A stretch of 64,000 nt of DNA from Endomychus coccineus. Its lineage: Eukaryota; Arthropoda; Insecta; Coleoptera; Endomychidae. The stretch lies in the NCBI GenBank assembly GCA_958510875.1, contig OY294068.1, forward strand, positions 75,804,633 through 75,868,632, written 5' to 3'. Of this stretch, positions 44,479 to 59,700 are shown in pieces; positions within the stretch are counted from its first letter, which is position 1, and the number at the start of each line of letters is the position of its first letter. The notes under the pieces were generated by a model. That model saw only the letters and a list, made by a program, of their open reading frames with translations, made no database searches and was not told the origin of the DNA. Position numbers and translations under genes: made by a program.

Positions 44479-47400
44479 CATAAACAATTGAGGGGCATAT
44501 GTGTCAAAGATTTTCGCTCATCAAGTCCAAATTATCCGATATTGACTTTAAGCTTTTTTTGGTTTGTATATTTGTTAATTACCAATATAATGTTTTATAA
44601 ACAATTGAGGGGCATATGTGTCAAAGATTTTTGCTCATCAAGTCCAAATTATCCGAAATTGACTTTAAGCTAGACCTCGTTCCAACTTTTTTTGGTTTGT
44701 TAATTTGTTAATTACCAATATAATGTTTTATAAACAATTGAGGGGCATATGTGTCAAAGATTTTTGCTCATCAAGTCCAAATTATCCGATATTGACTTTA
44801 AGCTAGACCTCGTTCCAACTTTTTTTGGTTTGTTAATTTGTTAATTACCAATATAATGTTTTATAAACAATTGAGGGGCATATGTGTCAAAGATTTTTGC
44901 TCATCAAGTCCAAATTATCCGAAATTGACTTTAAGCTAGACCTCGTTTCAACTTCTTTTATTTTGTTAATTTGTTAATTACCAATATAATGTTTTATAAA
45001 CAATTGAGGGGCATATGTGTCAAAGATTTTTGCTCATCAAGTCCAAATTATCCGAAATTGACTTTAAGCTAGACCTCGTTTCAAACTCTTTTTTTGGTTT
45101 GTTAATTTGTTAATTACCAATATAATGTTTTATAAACAATTGAGGGGCATATGTGTCAAAGATTTTTGCTCATCAAGTCCAAATTATCCGATATTGACTT
45201 TAAGCTAGACCTCGTTTCAACTTTTTTTGGTTTGTTAATTTGTTAATTACCAATATAATGTTTTATAAACAATTGAGGGGCATATGTGTCTAAGATTTTT
45301 GCTCATCAAGTCCAAATTATCCGAAATTGACTTTAAGCTAGACCTCGTTTCAACTTTTTTTGGTTTGTTAATTTGTTAATTACCAATATAATGTTTTATA
45401 AGCAATTGAGGGGCATTTATGTCAAAGATTTTTGCTCATCAAGTCCAAATTATCCGAAACTGACTTCAAACTTAACCTTAGGTCAACTTTTTTGGTTTGT
45501 TAATTAACGAATTGTTAATTAACAATATAATGTTTCATGAACAATTGACGAACATATTGATCAAAGATTATGGCTCATCAAGTGCAAATTATTCAAAATT
45601 GACTTTGAGCTCAACCTCATGTCAACTTTTTTGGTTTGTTAATTAACGAATTGTTAATTAACAATATAATGTTTTATAAACAATTGACGAACATATTGAT
45701 CAAAAATTCTGGCTCATCAAGTCCAAATTATTCGAAATTGACTTCAAGCTAGACCTCGTTTCAACTTTTTTTGGTTTGTTAATTTGTTAATTACCAATAT
45801 AATGTTTTATAAACATTTGAGGGGCATATGTGTCAAAGATTTTTGCTCATCAAGTCCAAATTATCCGAAATTGACTTTAAGCTAGACCTCGTTTCAACTT
45901 TTTTTGGTTTGTTAATTTGTTAATTACCAATATAATGTTTTATAAACAATTGAGGGGCATATGTGTCAAAGATTTTTGTTCATCAAGTCCAAATTATCCG
46001 ATATTGACTTTAAGATAGACCTCGTTTCAACTTTTTTTTTGGTTTGTTAACTTGTTAATTACCAATATAATGTTTTATAAACAATTGAGGGGCATATGTG
46101 TCAAAGATTTTTGCTCATCAAGTCCAAATTATCCGGAATTGACCTTAAGCTAGACCTCGTTTCAACTTTTTTTGGTTTGTTAATTTGTTAATTACCAATA
46201 TAATGTTTTATAAACAATTGAGGAGCATATATGTCAAAGATGTTTGCTCATCAAGTCCAAATTATCCGAAACTGACTTCAAACTTAACCTCAGGTCAACT
46301 TTTTTGGTTTGTTAATTAACGAATTGTTAATTAACAATATAATGTTTCATAAACAATTGACGAACATATTGATCAAATGTTATGGCTCATCAAGTGCAAA
46401 TTATTCAAAATTGACTTTAAGCTCAACCTCATGTCAACTTTTTTGGTTTGTTAATTAACGAATTGTTAATTAACAATATAATGTTTTATAAACAATTGAC
46501 GAACATATTGATCAAAGATTCTGGCTCATCAAGTACAAATTATTCGAAATTGACTTCAAGCTAGACCTCGTTTCAACTTTTTTTGGTTTGTTAATTTGTT
46601 AATTACCAATATAATGTTTTATAAACAATTGAGGGGCATATGTGTCAAAGATTTTTGCTCATCAAGTCCAAATTATCCGAAATTGACTTTAAGCTAGACC
46701 TCGTTTCAACTTTTTTTGGTTTGTTAATTTGTTAATTACCAATATAATGTTTTATAAACAATTGAGGGGAATATGTGTCAAAGATTTTTGCTCATCAAGT
46801 CCAAATTATCCGAAATTGACTTTGAGCTAGACCTCGTTACAACTTTTTTTGGTTTGTTAATTTGTTAATTACCAATATAATGTTTTATAAACAATTGAGG
46901 GGCATATGTGTCAAAGATTTTTGCTCATCAAGTACAAATTATCCGATATTGACTTTAAGCTAGACCTCGTTTCAACTTTTTTTTGGTTTGTTAATTTGTT
47001 AATTACCAATATAATGTTTTATAAACAATTGAGGGGCATATGTGTTAAAGATTTTTGCTCATCAAGTCCAAATTATCCGAAATTGACTTTAAGCTAGACC
47101 TCGTTTCAACTTTTTTGGTTTGTTAATTTGTTAATTACCAATATAATGTTTTATAAACAATTGAGGGGCATATGTGTCAAAGATTTTTGCTCATCAAGTC
47201 CAAATTATCCGAAATTGACTTTAAGCTAGACCTCGTTTCAACTTTTTTTGGTTTGTTAATTTGTTAATTACCAATATAATGTTTTATAAACAATTGAGGG
47301 GCATATGTGTCAAAGATTTTTGCTCATCAAGTCCAAATTATCCGAAATTGACTTTAAGCTAGACCTCGTTTCAACTTTTTCTGGTTTGTTAATTTGTTAA

Positions 47401-50400
47401 TTACCAATATAATGTTTTATAAACAATTGAGGGGCATATGTGTCAAAGACTTTTGCTCATCAAGTCCAAATTATCCGAAATTGACTTTAAGCTAGACCTC
47501 GTTTCAACTTTTTTTGGTTTGTTAATTTGTAAATTACCAATATAATGTTTTATAAACAATTGAGGGGCATATGTGTCAAAGATTTTTGCTCATCAAGTCC
47601 AAATTATCCGAAATTGACTTTAAGCTAGACCTCGTTTCAACTTTTTTTGGTTTGTTAATTTGTTAATTACCAATATAATGTTTTATAAACAATTGAGGGG
47701 CATATGTGTCAAAGATTTTTGCTCATCAAGTACAAATTATCCGATATTGACTTTAAGCTAGACCTCGTTTCAACTTTTTTTTGGTTTGTTAATTTGTTAA
47801 TTACCAATATAATGTTTTATAAACAATTGAGGGGCATGTGTCAAAGATTTTTGCTCATCAAGTCCAAATTATCCGAAATTGACTTTAAGCTAGACCTCGT
47901 TTCAACTTTTTTGGTTTGTTAATTTGTTAATTACCAATATAATGTTTTATAAACAATTGAGGGGCATATGTGTCAAAGATTTTTGCTCATCAAGTCCAAA
48001 TTATCCGAAATTGACTTTAAGCTGGACCTCGTTTCAACTTTTTTTGGTTTGTTAATTTGTTAATTACCAATATAATGTTTTATAAACAATTGAGGGGCAT
48101 ATGTGTCAAAGATTTTTGCTCATCAAGTCCAAATTATCCGAAATTGACTTTAAGCTAGACCTCGTTTCAACTTTTTTTGGTTTGTTAATTTGTTAATTAC
48201 CAATATAATGTTTTATAAACAATTGAGGGGCATATGTGTCAAAGATTTTTGCTCATCAAGTCCAAATTATCCGAAATTGACTTTAAGCTAGACCTCGTTT
48301 CAACTTTTTTTGGTTTGTTAATTTGTAAATTACCAATATAATGTTTTATAAACAATTGAGGGGCATATGTGTCAAAGATTTTTGCTCATCAAGTCCAAAT
48401 TATCCGAAATTGACTTTAAGCTAGACCTCGTTTCAACTTTTTTTGGTTTGTTAATTTGTTAATTACCAATATAATGTTTTATAAACAATTGAGGGGCATA
48501 TGTGTCAAAGATTTTTGTTCATCAAGTCCAAATTATCCGATATTGACTTTAAGCTAGACCTCGTTTCAACTTTTTTTTTGGTTTGTTAACTTGTTAATTA
48601 CCAATATAATGTTTTATAAACAATTGAGGGGCATATGTGTCAAAGAATTTTGCTCATCAAGTCCAAATTATCCGGAATTGACTTTAAGCTAGACCTCGTT
48701 TCAACTTGTTTTGGTTTGTTAATTTGTTAATTACCAATATAATGTTTTATAAACAATTGAGGGGCATATGTGTCAAAGATTTTTGCTCATCAAGTCCAAA
48801 TTATCCGAAATTGACTTTAAGCTAGACCTCGTTTCAACTTTTTTTGGTTTGTTAATTTGTTAATTACCAATATAATGTTTTATAAACAATTTAGGGGCAT
48901 ATGTGTCAAAGATTTTTGTTCATCAAGTCCAAATTATCCGATATTGACTTTAAGCTAGACCTCGTTTCAACTTTTTTTTTGGTTTGTTAACTTGTTAATT
49001 ACCAATATAATGTTTTATAAACAATTGAGGGGCATATGTGTCAAAGAATTTTGCTCATCAAGTCCAAATTATCCGGAATTGACTTTAAGCTAGACCTCGT
49101 TTCAACTTTTTTTGGTTTGTTAATTTGTTAATTACCAATATAATGTTTTATAAACAATTGAGGAGCATATATGTCAAAGATTTTTGCTCATCAAGTCCAA
49201 ATTATCCGAAACTGACTTCAAACTTAACCTCAGGTCAACTTTTTTGGTTTGTTAATTAACGAATTGTTAATTAACAATATAATGTTTCATAAACAATCGA
49301 CGAACATATTGATCAAATATTATGGCTCATCAAGTGCAAATTATTCAAAATTGACTTTAAGCTCAACCTCATGTCAACTCTTTTGGTTTGTTAATTAACG
49401 AATTGTTAATTAACAATATAATGTTTTATAAACAATTGACGAACATATTGATCAAAGATTCTGGCTCATCAAGTCCAAATTATTCAAAATTGACTTCAAG
49501 CTAGACCTCGTTTCAACTTTTTTTGGTTTGTTAATTTGTTAATTACCAATATAATGTTTTATAAACAATTGAGGGGCATATGTGTCAAAGATTTTTGCTC
49601 ATCAAGTCCAAATTATCCGAAATTGACTTTAAGCTAGACCTCGTTTCAGCTTTCTTTGGTTTGTTAATTTGTTAATTACCAATATAATGTTTTATAAACA
49701 ATTGAGGGGAATATGTGTCAAAGATTTTTGCTCATCAAGTCCAAATTATCCGAAATTGACTTTAAGCTAGACCTCGTTTCAACTTTTTTTATTTTGTTAA
49801 TTTGTTAATTACCAATATAATGTTTTATAAACAATTGAGGGGCATATGTGTCAAAGATTTTTGCTCATCAAGTACAAATTATCCGATATTGACTTTAAGC
49901 TAGACCTCGTTTCAACTTTTTTTGGTTTGTTAATTTGTTAATTACCAATATAATGTTTTATAAACAATTGAGGGGCATATGTGTCAAAGATTTTTGCTCA
50001 TCAAGTCCAAATTATCCGAAATTGACTTTAAGCTAGACCTCGTTTCAACTTTTTTTATTTTGTTAATTTGTTAATTACCAATATAATGTTTTATAAACAA
50101 TTGAGGGGCATATGTGTCAAAGATTTTTGCTCATCAAGTACAAATTATCCGATATTGACTTTAAGCTAGACCTCGTTTCAACTTTTTTTGGTTTGTTAAT
50201 TTGTTAATTACCAATATAATGTTTTATAAACAATTGAGGGGCATATGTGTCAAAGATTTTTGCTCATCAAGTCCAAATTATCCGAAATTGACTTCAAGCT
50301 AGACCTCGTTTCAACTTTTTTTGGTTTGTTAATTTGATAATTACCAATATAATGTTTTATAAACAATTGAGGGGCATATGTGTCAAAGATTTTTGCTCAT

Positions 50401-50623
50401 CAAGTCCAAATTATCCGAAATTGACTTCAAGCTAGACCTCGTTTCAACTTTTTTTGGTTTGTTAATTTGTTAATTACCAATATAATGTTTTATAAACAAT
50501 TGAGGGGCATATGTGTCAAAGATTTTTGCTCATCAAGTCCAAATTATCCGATATTGACTTTAAGCTAGACCTCGTTTCAACTTTTTTTGGTTTGTATATT
50601 TGTTAATTACCAATATAATGTTT
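44479..50623 (+). repeat. Higher-order satellite block A, 6145 bp
   Basis: Shifted by 6145 bp, it coincides with 50624-56768 at every place compared, including rare markers: the 117-bp monomer lacking 'tagacctcgtttcaac' (44552 / 50697), 'gcatttatgtc' (45413 / 51558), a T9 unit (46030 / 52175), 'cgttacaac' (46834 / 52979), the 2-base deletion 'ggggcatgtgtc' (47832 / 53977), 'aacttgttttgg' (48704 / 54849). Contains about 46 monomers with type 2 pairs near 45,480-45,700, 46,270-46,530 and 49,220-49,480. Confidence 0.93.
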
Positions 50624-53600
50624 TATAAACAATTGAGGGGCATATGTGTCAAAGATTTTCGCTCATCAAGTCCAAATTATCCGATATTGACTTTAAGCTT
50701 TTTTTGGTTTGTATATTTGTTAATTACCAATATAATGTTTTATAAACAATTGAGGGGCATATGTGTCAAAGATTTTTGCTCATCAAGTCCAAATTATCCG
50801 AAATTGACTTTAAGCTAGACCTCGTTCCAACTTTTTTTGGTTTGTTAATTTGTTAATTACCAATATAATGTTTTATAAACAATTGAGGGGCATATGTGTC
50901 AAAGATTTTTGCTCATCAAGTCCAAATTATCCGATATTGACTTTAAGCTAGACCTCGTTCCAACTTTTTTTGGTTTGTTAATTTGTTAATTACCAATATA
51001 ATGTTTTATAAACAATTGAGGGGCATATGTGTCAAAGATTTTTGCTCATCAAGTCCAAATTATCCGAAATTGACTTTAAGCTAGACCTCGTTTCAACTTC
51101 TTTTATTTTGTTAATTTGTTAATTACCAATATAATGTTTTATAAACAATTGAGGGGCATATGTGTCAAAGATTTTTGCTCATCAAGTCCAAATTATCCGA
51201 AATTGACTTTAAGCTAGACCTCGTTTCAAACTCTTTTTTTGGTTTGTTAATTTGTTAATTACCAATATAATGTTTTATAAACAATTGAGGGGCATATGTG
51301 TCAAAGATTTTTGCTCATCAAGTCCAAATTATCCGATATTGACTTTAAGCTAGACCTCGTTTCAACTTTTTTTGGTTTGTTAATTTGTTAATTACCAATA
51401 TAATGTTTTATAAACAATTGAGGGGCATATGTGTCTAAGATTTTTGCTCATCAAGTCCAAATTATCCGAAATTGACTTTAAGCTAGACCTCGTTTCAACT
51501 TTTTTTGGTTTGTTAATTTGTTAATTACCAATATAATGTTTTATAAGCAATTGAGGGGCATTTATGTCAAAGATTTTTGCTCATCAAGTCCAAATTATCC
51601 GAAACTGACTTCAAACTTAACCTTAGGTCAACTTTTTTGGTTTGTTAATTAACGAATTGTTAATTAACAATATAATGTTTCATGAACAATTGACGAACAT
51701 ATTGATCAAAGATTATGGCTCATCAAGTGCAAATTATTCAAAATTGACTTTGAGCTCAACCTCATGTCAACTTTTTTGGTTTGTTAATTAACGAATTGTT
51801 AATTAACAATATAATGTTTTATAAACAATTGACGAACATATTGATCAAAAATTCTGGCTCATCAAGTCCAAATTATTCGAAATTGACTTCAAGCTAGACC
51901 TCGTTTCAACTTTTTTTGGTTTGTTAATTTGTTAATTACCAATATAATGTTTTATAAACATTTGAGGGGCATATGTGTCAAAGATTTTTGCTCATCAAGT
52001 CCAAATTATCCGAAATTGACTTTAAGCTAGACCTCGTTTCAACTTTTTTTGGTTTGTTAATTTGTTAATTACCAATATAATGTTTTATAAACAATTGAGG
52101 GGCATATGTGTCAAAGATTTTTGTTCATCAAGTCCAAATTATCCGATATTGACTTTAAGATAGACCTCGTTTCAACTTTTTTTTTGGTTTGTTAACTTGT
52201 TAATTACCAATATAATGTTTTATAAACAATTGAGGGGCATATGTGTCAAAGATTTTTGCTCATCAAGTCCAAATTATCCGGAATTGACCTTAAGCTAGAC
52301 CTCGTTTCAACTTTTTTTGGTTTGTTAATTTGTTAATTACCAATATAATGTTTTATAAACAATTGAGGAGCATATATGTCAAAGATGTTTGCTCATCAAG
52401 TCCAAATTATCCGAAACTGACTTCAAACTTAACCTCAGGTCAACTTTTTTGGTTTGTTAATTAACGAATTGTTAATTAACAATATAATGTTTCATAAACA
52501 ATTGACGAACATATTGATCAAATGTTATGGCTCATCAAGTGCAAATTATTCAAAATTGACTTTAAGCTCAACCTCATGTCAACTTTTTTGGTTTGTTAAT
52601 TAACGAATTGTTAATTAACAATATAATGTTTTATAAACAATTGACGAACATATTGATCAAAGATTCTGGCTCATCAAGTACAAATTATTCGAAATTGACT
52701 TCAAGCTAGACCTCGTTTCAACTTTTTTTGGTTTGTTAATTTGTTAATTACCAATATAATGTTTTATAAACAATTGAGGGGCATATGTGTCAAAGATTTT
52801 TGCTCATCAAGTCCAAATTATCCGAAATTGACTTTAAGCTAGACCTCGTTTCAACTTTTTTTGGTTTGTTAATTTGTTAATTACCAATATAATGTTTTAT
52901 AAACAATTGAGGGGAATATGTGTCAAAGATTTTTGCTCATCAAGTCCAAATTATCCGAAATTGACTTTGAGCTAGACCTCGTTACAACTTTTTTTGGTTT
53001 GTTAATTTGTTAATTACCAATATAATGTTTTATAAACAATTGAGGGGCATATGTGTCAAAGATTTTTGCTCATCAAGTACAAATTATCCGATATTGACTT
53101 TAAGCTAGACCTCGTTTCAACTTTTTTTTGGTTTGTTAATTTGTTAATTACCAATATAATGTTTTATAAACAATTGAGGGGCATATGTGTTAAAGATTTT
53201 TGCTCATCAAGTCCAAATTATCCGAAATTGACTTTAAGCTAGACCTCGTTTCAACTTTTTTGGTTTGTTAATTTGTTAATTACCAATATAATGTTTTATA
53301 AACAATTGAGGGGCATATGTGTCAAAGATTTTTGCTCATCAAGTCCAAATTATCCGAAATTGACTTTAAGCTAGACCTCGTTTCAACTTTTTTTGGTTTG
53401 TTAATTTGTTAATTACCAATATAATGTTTTATAAACAATTGAGGGGCATATGTGTCAAAGATTTTTGCTCATCAAGTCCAAATTATCCGAAATTGACTTT
53501 AAGCTAGACCTCGTTTCAACTTTTTCTGGTTTGTTAATTTGTTAATTACCAATATAATGTTTTATAAACAATTGAGGGGCATATGTGTCAAAGACTTTTG

Positions 53601-56600
53601 CTCATCAAGTCCAAATTATCCGAAATTGACTTTAAGCTAGACCTCGTTTCAACTTTTTTTGGTTTGTTAATTTGTAAATTACCAATATAATGTTTTATAA
53701 ACAATTGAGGGGCATATGTGTCAAAGATTTTTGCTCATCAAGTCCAAATTATCCGAAATTGACTTTAAGCTAGACCTCGTTTCAACTTTTTTTGGTTTGT
53801 TAATTTGTTAATTACCAATATAATGTTTTATAAACAATTGAGGGGCATATGTGTCAAAGATTTTTGCTCATCAAGTACAAATTATCCGATATTGACTTTA
53901 AGCTAGACCTCGTTTCAACTTTTTTTTGGTTTGTTAATTTGTTAATTACCAATATAATGTTTTATAAACAATTGAGGGGCATGTGTCAAAGATTTTTGCT
54001 CATCAAGTCCAAATTATCCGAAATTGACTTTAAGCTAGACCTCGTTTCAACTTTTTTGGTTTGTTAATTTGTTAATTACCAATATAATGTTTTATAAACA
54101 ATTGAGGGGCATATGTGTCAAAGATTTTTGCTCATCAAGTCCAAATTATCCGAAATTGACTTTAAGCTGGACCTCGTTTCAACTTTTTTTGGTTTGTTAA
54201 TTTGTTAATTACCAATATAATGTTTTATAAACAATTGAGGGGCATATGTGTCAAAGATTTTTGCTCATCAAGTCCAAATTATCCGAAATTGACTTTAAGC
54301 TAGACCTCGTTTCAACTTTTTTTGGTTTGTTAATTTGTTAATTACCAATATAATGTTTTATAAACAATTGAGGGGCATATGTGTCAAAGATTTTTGCTCA
54401 TCAAGTCCAAATTATCCGAAATTGACTTTAAGCTAGACCTCGTTTCAACTTTTTTTGGTTTGTTAATTTGTAAATTACCAATATAATGTTTTATAAACAA
54501 TTGAGGGGCATATGTGTCAAAGATTTTTGCTCATCAAGTCCAAATTATCCGAAATTGACTTTAAGCTAGACCTCGTTTCAACTTTTTTTGGTTTGTTAAT
54601 TTGTTAATTACCAATATAATGTTTTATAAACAATTGAGGGGCATATGTGTCAAAGATTTTTGTTCATCAAGTCCAAATTATCCGATATTGACTTTAAGCT
54701 AGACCTCGTTTCAACTTTTTTTTTGGTTTGTTAACTTGTTAATTACCAATATAATGTTTTATAAACAATTGAGGGGCATATGTGTCAAAGAATTTTGCTC
54801 ATCAAGTCCAAATTATCCGGAATTGACTTTAAGCTAGACCTCGTTTCAACTTGTTTTGGTTTGTTAATTTGTTAATTACCAATATAATGTTTTATAAACA
54901 ATTGAGGGGCATATGTGTCAAAGATTTTTGCTCATCAAGTCCAAATTATCCGAAATTGACTTTAAGCTAGACCTCGTTTCAACTTTTTTTGGTTTGTTAA
55001 TTTGTTAATTACCAATATAATGTTTTATAAACAATTTAGGGGCATATGTGTCAAAGATTTTTGTTCATCAAGTCCAAATTATCCGATATTGACTTTAAGC
55101 TAGACCTCGTTTCAACTTTTTTTTTGGTTTGTTAACTTGTTAATTACCAATATAATGTTTTATAAACAATTGAGGGGCATATGTGTCAAAGAATTTTGCT
55201 CATCAAGTCCAAATTATCCGGAATTGACTTTAAGCTAGACCTCGTTTCAACTTTTTTTGGTTTGTTAATTTGTTAATTACCAATATAATGTTTTATAAAC
55301 AATTGAGGAGCATATATGTCAAAGATTTTTGCTCATCAAGTCCAAATTATCCGAAACTGACTTCAAACTTAACCTCAGGTCAACTTTTTTGGTTTGTTAA
55401 TTAACGAATTGTTAATTAACAATATAATGTTTCATAAACAATCGACGAACATATTGATCAAATATTATGGCTCATCAAGTGCAAATTATTCAAAATTGAC
55501 TTTAAGCTCAACCTCATGTCAACTCTTTTGGTTTGTTAATTAACGAATTGTTAATTAACAATATAATGTTTTATAAACAATTGACGAACATATTGATCAA
55601 AGATTCTGGCTCATCAAGTCCAAATTATTCAAAATTGACTTCAAGCTAGACCTCGTTTCAACTTTTTTTGGTTTGTTAATTTGTTAATTACCAATATAAT
55701 GTTTTATAAACAATTGAGGGGCATATGTGTCAAAGATTTTTGCTCATCAAGTCCAAATTATCCGAAATTGACTTTAAGCTAGACCTCGTTTCAGCTTTCT
55801 TTGGTTTGTTAATTTGTTAATTACCAATATAATGTTTTATAAACAATTGAGGGGAATATGTGTCAAAGATTTTTGCTCATCAAGTCCAAATTATCCGAAA
55901 TTGACTTTAAGCTAGACCTCGTTTCAACTTTTTTTATTTTGTTAATTTGTTAATTACCAATATAATGTTTTATAAACAATTGAGGGGCATATGTGTCAAA
56001 GATTTTTGCTCATCAAGTACAAATTATCCGATATTGACTTTAAGCTAGACCTCGTTTCAACTTTTTTTGGTTTGTTAATTTGTTAATTACCAATATAATG
56101 TTTTATAAACAATTGAGGGGCATATGTGTCAAAGATTTTTGCTCATCAAGTCCAAATTATCCGAAATTGACTTTAAGCTAGACCTCGTTTCAACTTTTTT
56201 TATTTTGTTAATTTGTTAATTACCAATATAATGTTTTATAAACAATTGAGGGGCATATGTGTCAAAGATTTTTGCTCATCAAGTACAAATTATCCGATAT
56301 TGACTTTAAGCTAGACCTCGTTTCAACTTTTTTTGGTTTGTTAATTTGTTAATTACCAATATAATGTTTTATAAACAATTGAGGGGCATATGTGTCAAAG
56401 ATTTTTGCTCATCAAGTCCAAATTATCCGAAATTGACTTCAAGCTAGACCTCGTTTCAACTTTTTTTGGTTTGTTAATTTGATAATTACCAATATAATGT
56501 TTTATAAACAATTGAGGGGCATATGTGTCAAAGATTTTTGCTCATCAAGTCCAAATTATCCGAAATTGACTTCAAGCTAGACCTCGTTTCAACTTTTTTT

Positions 56601-56768
56601 GGTTTGTTAATTTGTTAATTACCAATATAATGTTTTATAAACAATTGAGGGGCATATGTGTCAAAGATTTTTGCTCATCAAGTCCAAATTATCCGATATT
56701 GACTTTAAGCTAGACCTCGTTTCAACTTTTTTTGGTTTGTATATTTGTTAATTACCAATATAATGTTT
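50624..56768 (+). repeat. Higher-order satellite block B, 6145 bp
   Basis: Tandem copy of block A with no net insertion or deletion from one end to the other. I saw no mismatch in the marker units compared, which implies a very recent duplication or a duplicated assembly segment. The next block does not keep this period: after 56,768 the 117-bp monomer is missing. Confidence 0.93.
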
Positions 56769-59700
56769 TATAAACAATTGAGGGGCATATGTGTCAAAGA
56801 TTTTTGCTCATCAAGTCCAAATTATCCGAAATTGACTTTAAGCTAGACCTCGTTTCAACTTTTTTTGGTTTGTTAATTTGTTAATTACCAATATAATGTT
56901 TTATAAACAATTGAGGGGCATATGTGTCAAAGATTTTTGCTCATCAAGTCCAAATTATCCGATATTGACTTTGAGCTAGACCTCGTTCCAACTTTTTTTG
57001 GTTTGTTAATTTGTTAATTACCAATATAATGTTTTATAAACAATTGAGGGGCATATGTGTCAAAGATTTTTGCTCATCAAGTCCAAATTATCCGAAATTG
57101 ACTTTAAGCTAGACCTCGTTTCAACTTTTTTTGGTTTGTTAATTTGTTAATTACCAATATAATGTTTTATAAACAATTGAGGGGCATATGTGTCAAAGAT
57201 TTTTGCTCATCAAGTCCAAATTATCCGATATTGACTTTAAGCTAGACCTCGTTTCAACTTTTTTTGGTTTGTTAATTTGTTAATTACCAATATAATGTTT
57301 TATAAACAATTGAGGGGCATATGTGTCAAAGATTTTTGCTCATCAAGTCCAAATTATCCGAAATTGACTTTAAGCTAGACCTCGTTTCAACTTTTGTTGG
57401 TTTGTTAATTTGTTAATTACCAATATAATGTTTTATAAACAATTGAGGGGCATATGTGTCAAAGAGTTTTGCTCATCAAGTACAAATTATCCGATATTGA
57501 CTTTAAGCTAGACCTCGTTTCAACTTTTTTTGGTTTGTTAATTTGTTAATTACCAATATAATGTTTTATAAACAATTGAGGGGCATATGTGTCAAAGATT
57601 TTTGCTCATCAAGTCCAAATTATCCGAAATTGACTTTAAGCTAGACCTCGTTTCAACTTTTTTTGGTTTGTTAATTTGTTAATTACCAATATAATGTTTT
57701 ATAAACAATTGAGGGGCATATGTGTCAAAGATTTTTGCTCATCAAGTCCAAATTATCCGAAATTGACTTTAAGCTAGACCTCGTTTCAACTTTTTTTGGT
57801 TTGTTAATTACCAATATAATGTCTTATAAACAATTGAGGGGCATATGTGTCAAAGATTTTTGCTCATCAAGTCCAAATTATCCGAAATTGACTTCAAGCT
57901 AGACCTCGTTTCAACTTTTTTTGGTTTGTTAATTTGTTAATTACCAATATAATGTTTTATAAACAATTGAGGGGCATATGTGTCAAAGATTTTTGCTCAT
58001 CAAGTCCAAATTATCCGATATTGACTTTAAGCTAGACCTCGTTTCAACTTTTTTTGGTTTGTTAATTTGTTAATTTTCAATATAATGTTTTATAAACAAT
58101 TGAGGGGCATATGTGTCAAAGATTTTTGCTCATCAAGTCCAAATTATCAGAAATTGACTTTAAGCTAGACCTCGTTTCAACTTTTTTGGTTTGTTAATTT
58201 GTTAATTACCAATATAATGTTTTATAAACAATTGAGGGGCATATGTGTCAAAGATTTTTGCTCATCAAGTCCAAATTATCCGAAATTGACTTTAAGCTAG
58301 ACCTCGTTTCAACTTTTTTTGGTTTGTTAATTTGTAAATTACCAATATAATGTTTTATAAACAATTGAGGGGCATATGTGTCAAAGATTTTTGCTCATCA
58401 AGTCCAAATTATCCGAAATTGACTTTAAGCTAGACCTCGTTTCAACTTTTTTTGGTTTGTTAATTTGTTAATTACCAATATAATGTTTTATAAACAATTG
58501 AGGGGCATATGTGTCAAAGATTTTTGCTCATCAAGTACAAATTATCCGATATTGACTTTAAGCTAGACCTCGTTTCAACTTTTTTTTGGTTTGTTAATTT
58601 GTTAATTACCAATATAATGTTTTATAAACAATTGAGGGGCATATGTGTCAAAGATTTTTGCTCATCAAGTCCAAATTATCCGAAATTGACTTTAAGCTAG
58701 ACCTCGTTTCAACTTTTTTGGTTTGTTAATTTGTTAATTACCGAAATAATGTTTTATAAACAATTGAGGGGCATATGTGTCAAAGATTTTTGCTCATCAA
58801 GTCCAAATTATCCGAAATTGACTTTAAGCTAGACCTCGTTTCAACTTTTTTTGGTTTGTTAATTTGTTAATTACCAATATAATGTTTTATAAACAATTGA
58901 GGGGCATATGTGTCAAAGATTTTTGCTCATCAAGTCCAAATTATCCGAAATTGACTTTAAGCTAGACCTCGTTTCAACTTTTTTTGGTTTGTTAATTTGT
59001 TAATTACCAATATAATGTTTTATAAACAATTGAGGGGCATATGTGTCAAAGATTTTTGCTCATCAAGTCCAAATTATCCGAAATTGACTTTAAGCTAGAC
59101 CTCGTTTCAACTTTTTTTGGTTTGTTAATTTGTAAATTACCAATATAATGTTTTATAAACAATTGAGGGGCATATGTGTCAAAGATTTTTGCTCATCAAG
59201 TCCAAATTATCCGAAATTGACTTTAAGCTAGACCTCGTTTCAACTTTTTTTGGTTTGTTAATTTGTTAATTACCAATATAATGTTTTATAAACAATTGAG
59301 GGGCATATGTGTCAAAGATTTTTGTTCATCAAGTCCAAATTATCCGATATTGACTTTAAGCTAGACCTCGTTTCAACTTTTTTTTTGGTTTGTTAACTTG
59401 TTAATTACCAATATAATGTTTTATAAACAATTGAGGGGCATATGTGTCAAAGAATTTTGCTCATCAAGTCCAAATTATCCGGAATTGACTTTAAGCTAGA
59501 CCTCGTTTCAACTTGTTTTGGTTTGTTAATTTGTTAATTACCAATATAATGTTTTATAAACAATTGAGGGGCATATGTGTCAAAGATTTTTGCTCATCAA
59601 GTCCAAATTATCCGAAATTGACTTTAAGCTAGACCTCGTTTCAACTTTTTTTGGTTTGTTAATTTGTTAATTACCAATATAATGTTTTATAAACAATTTA

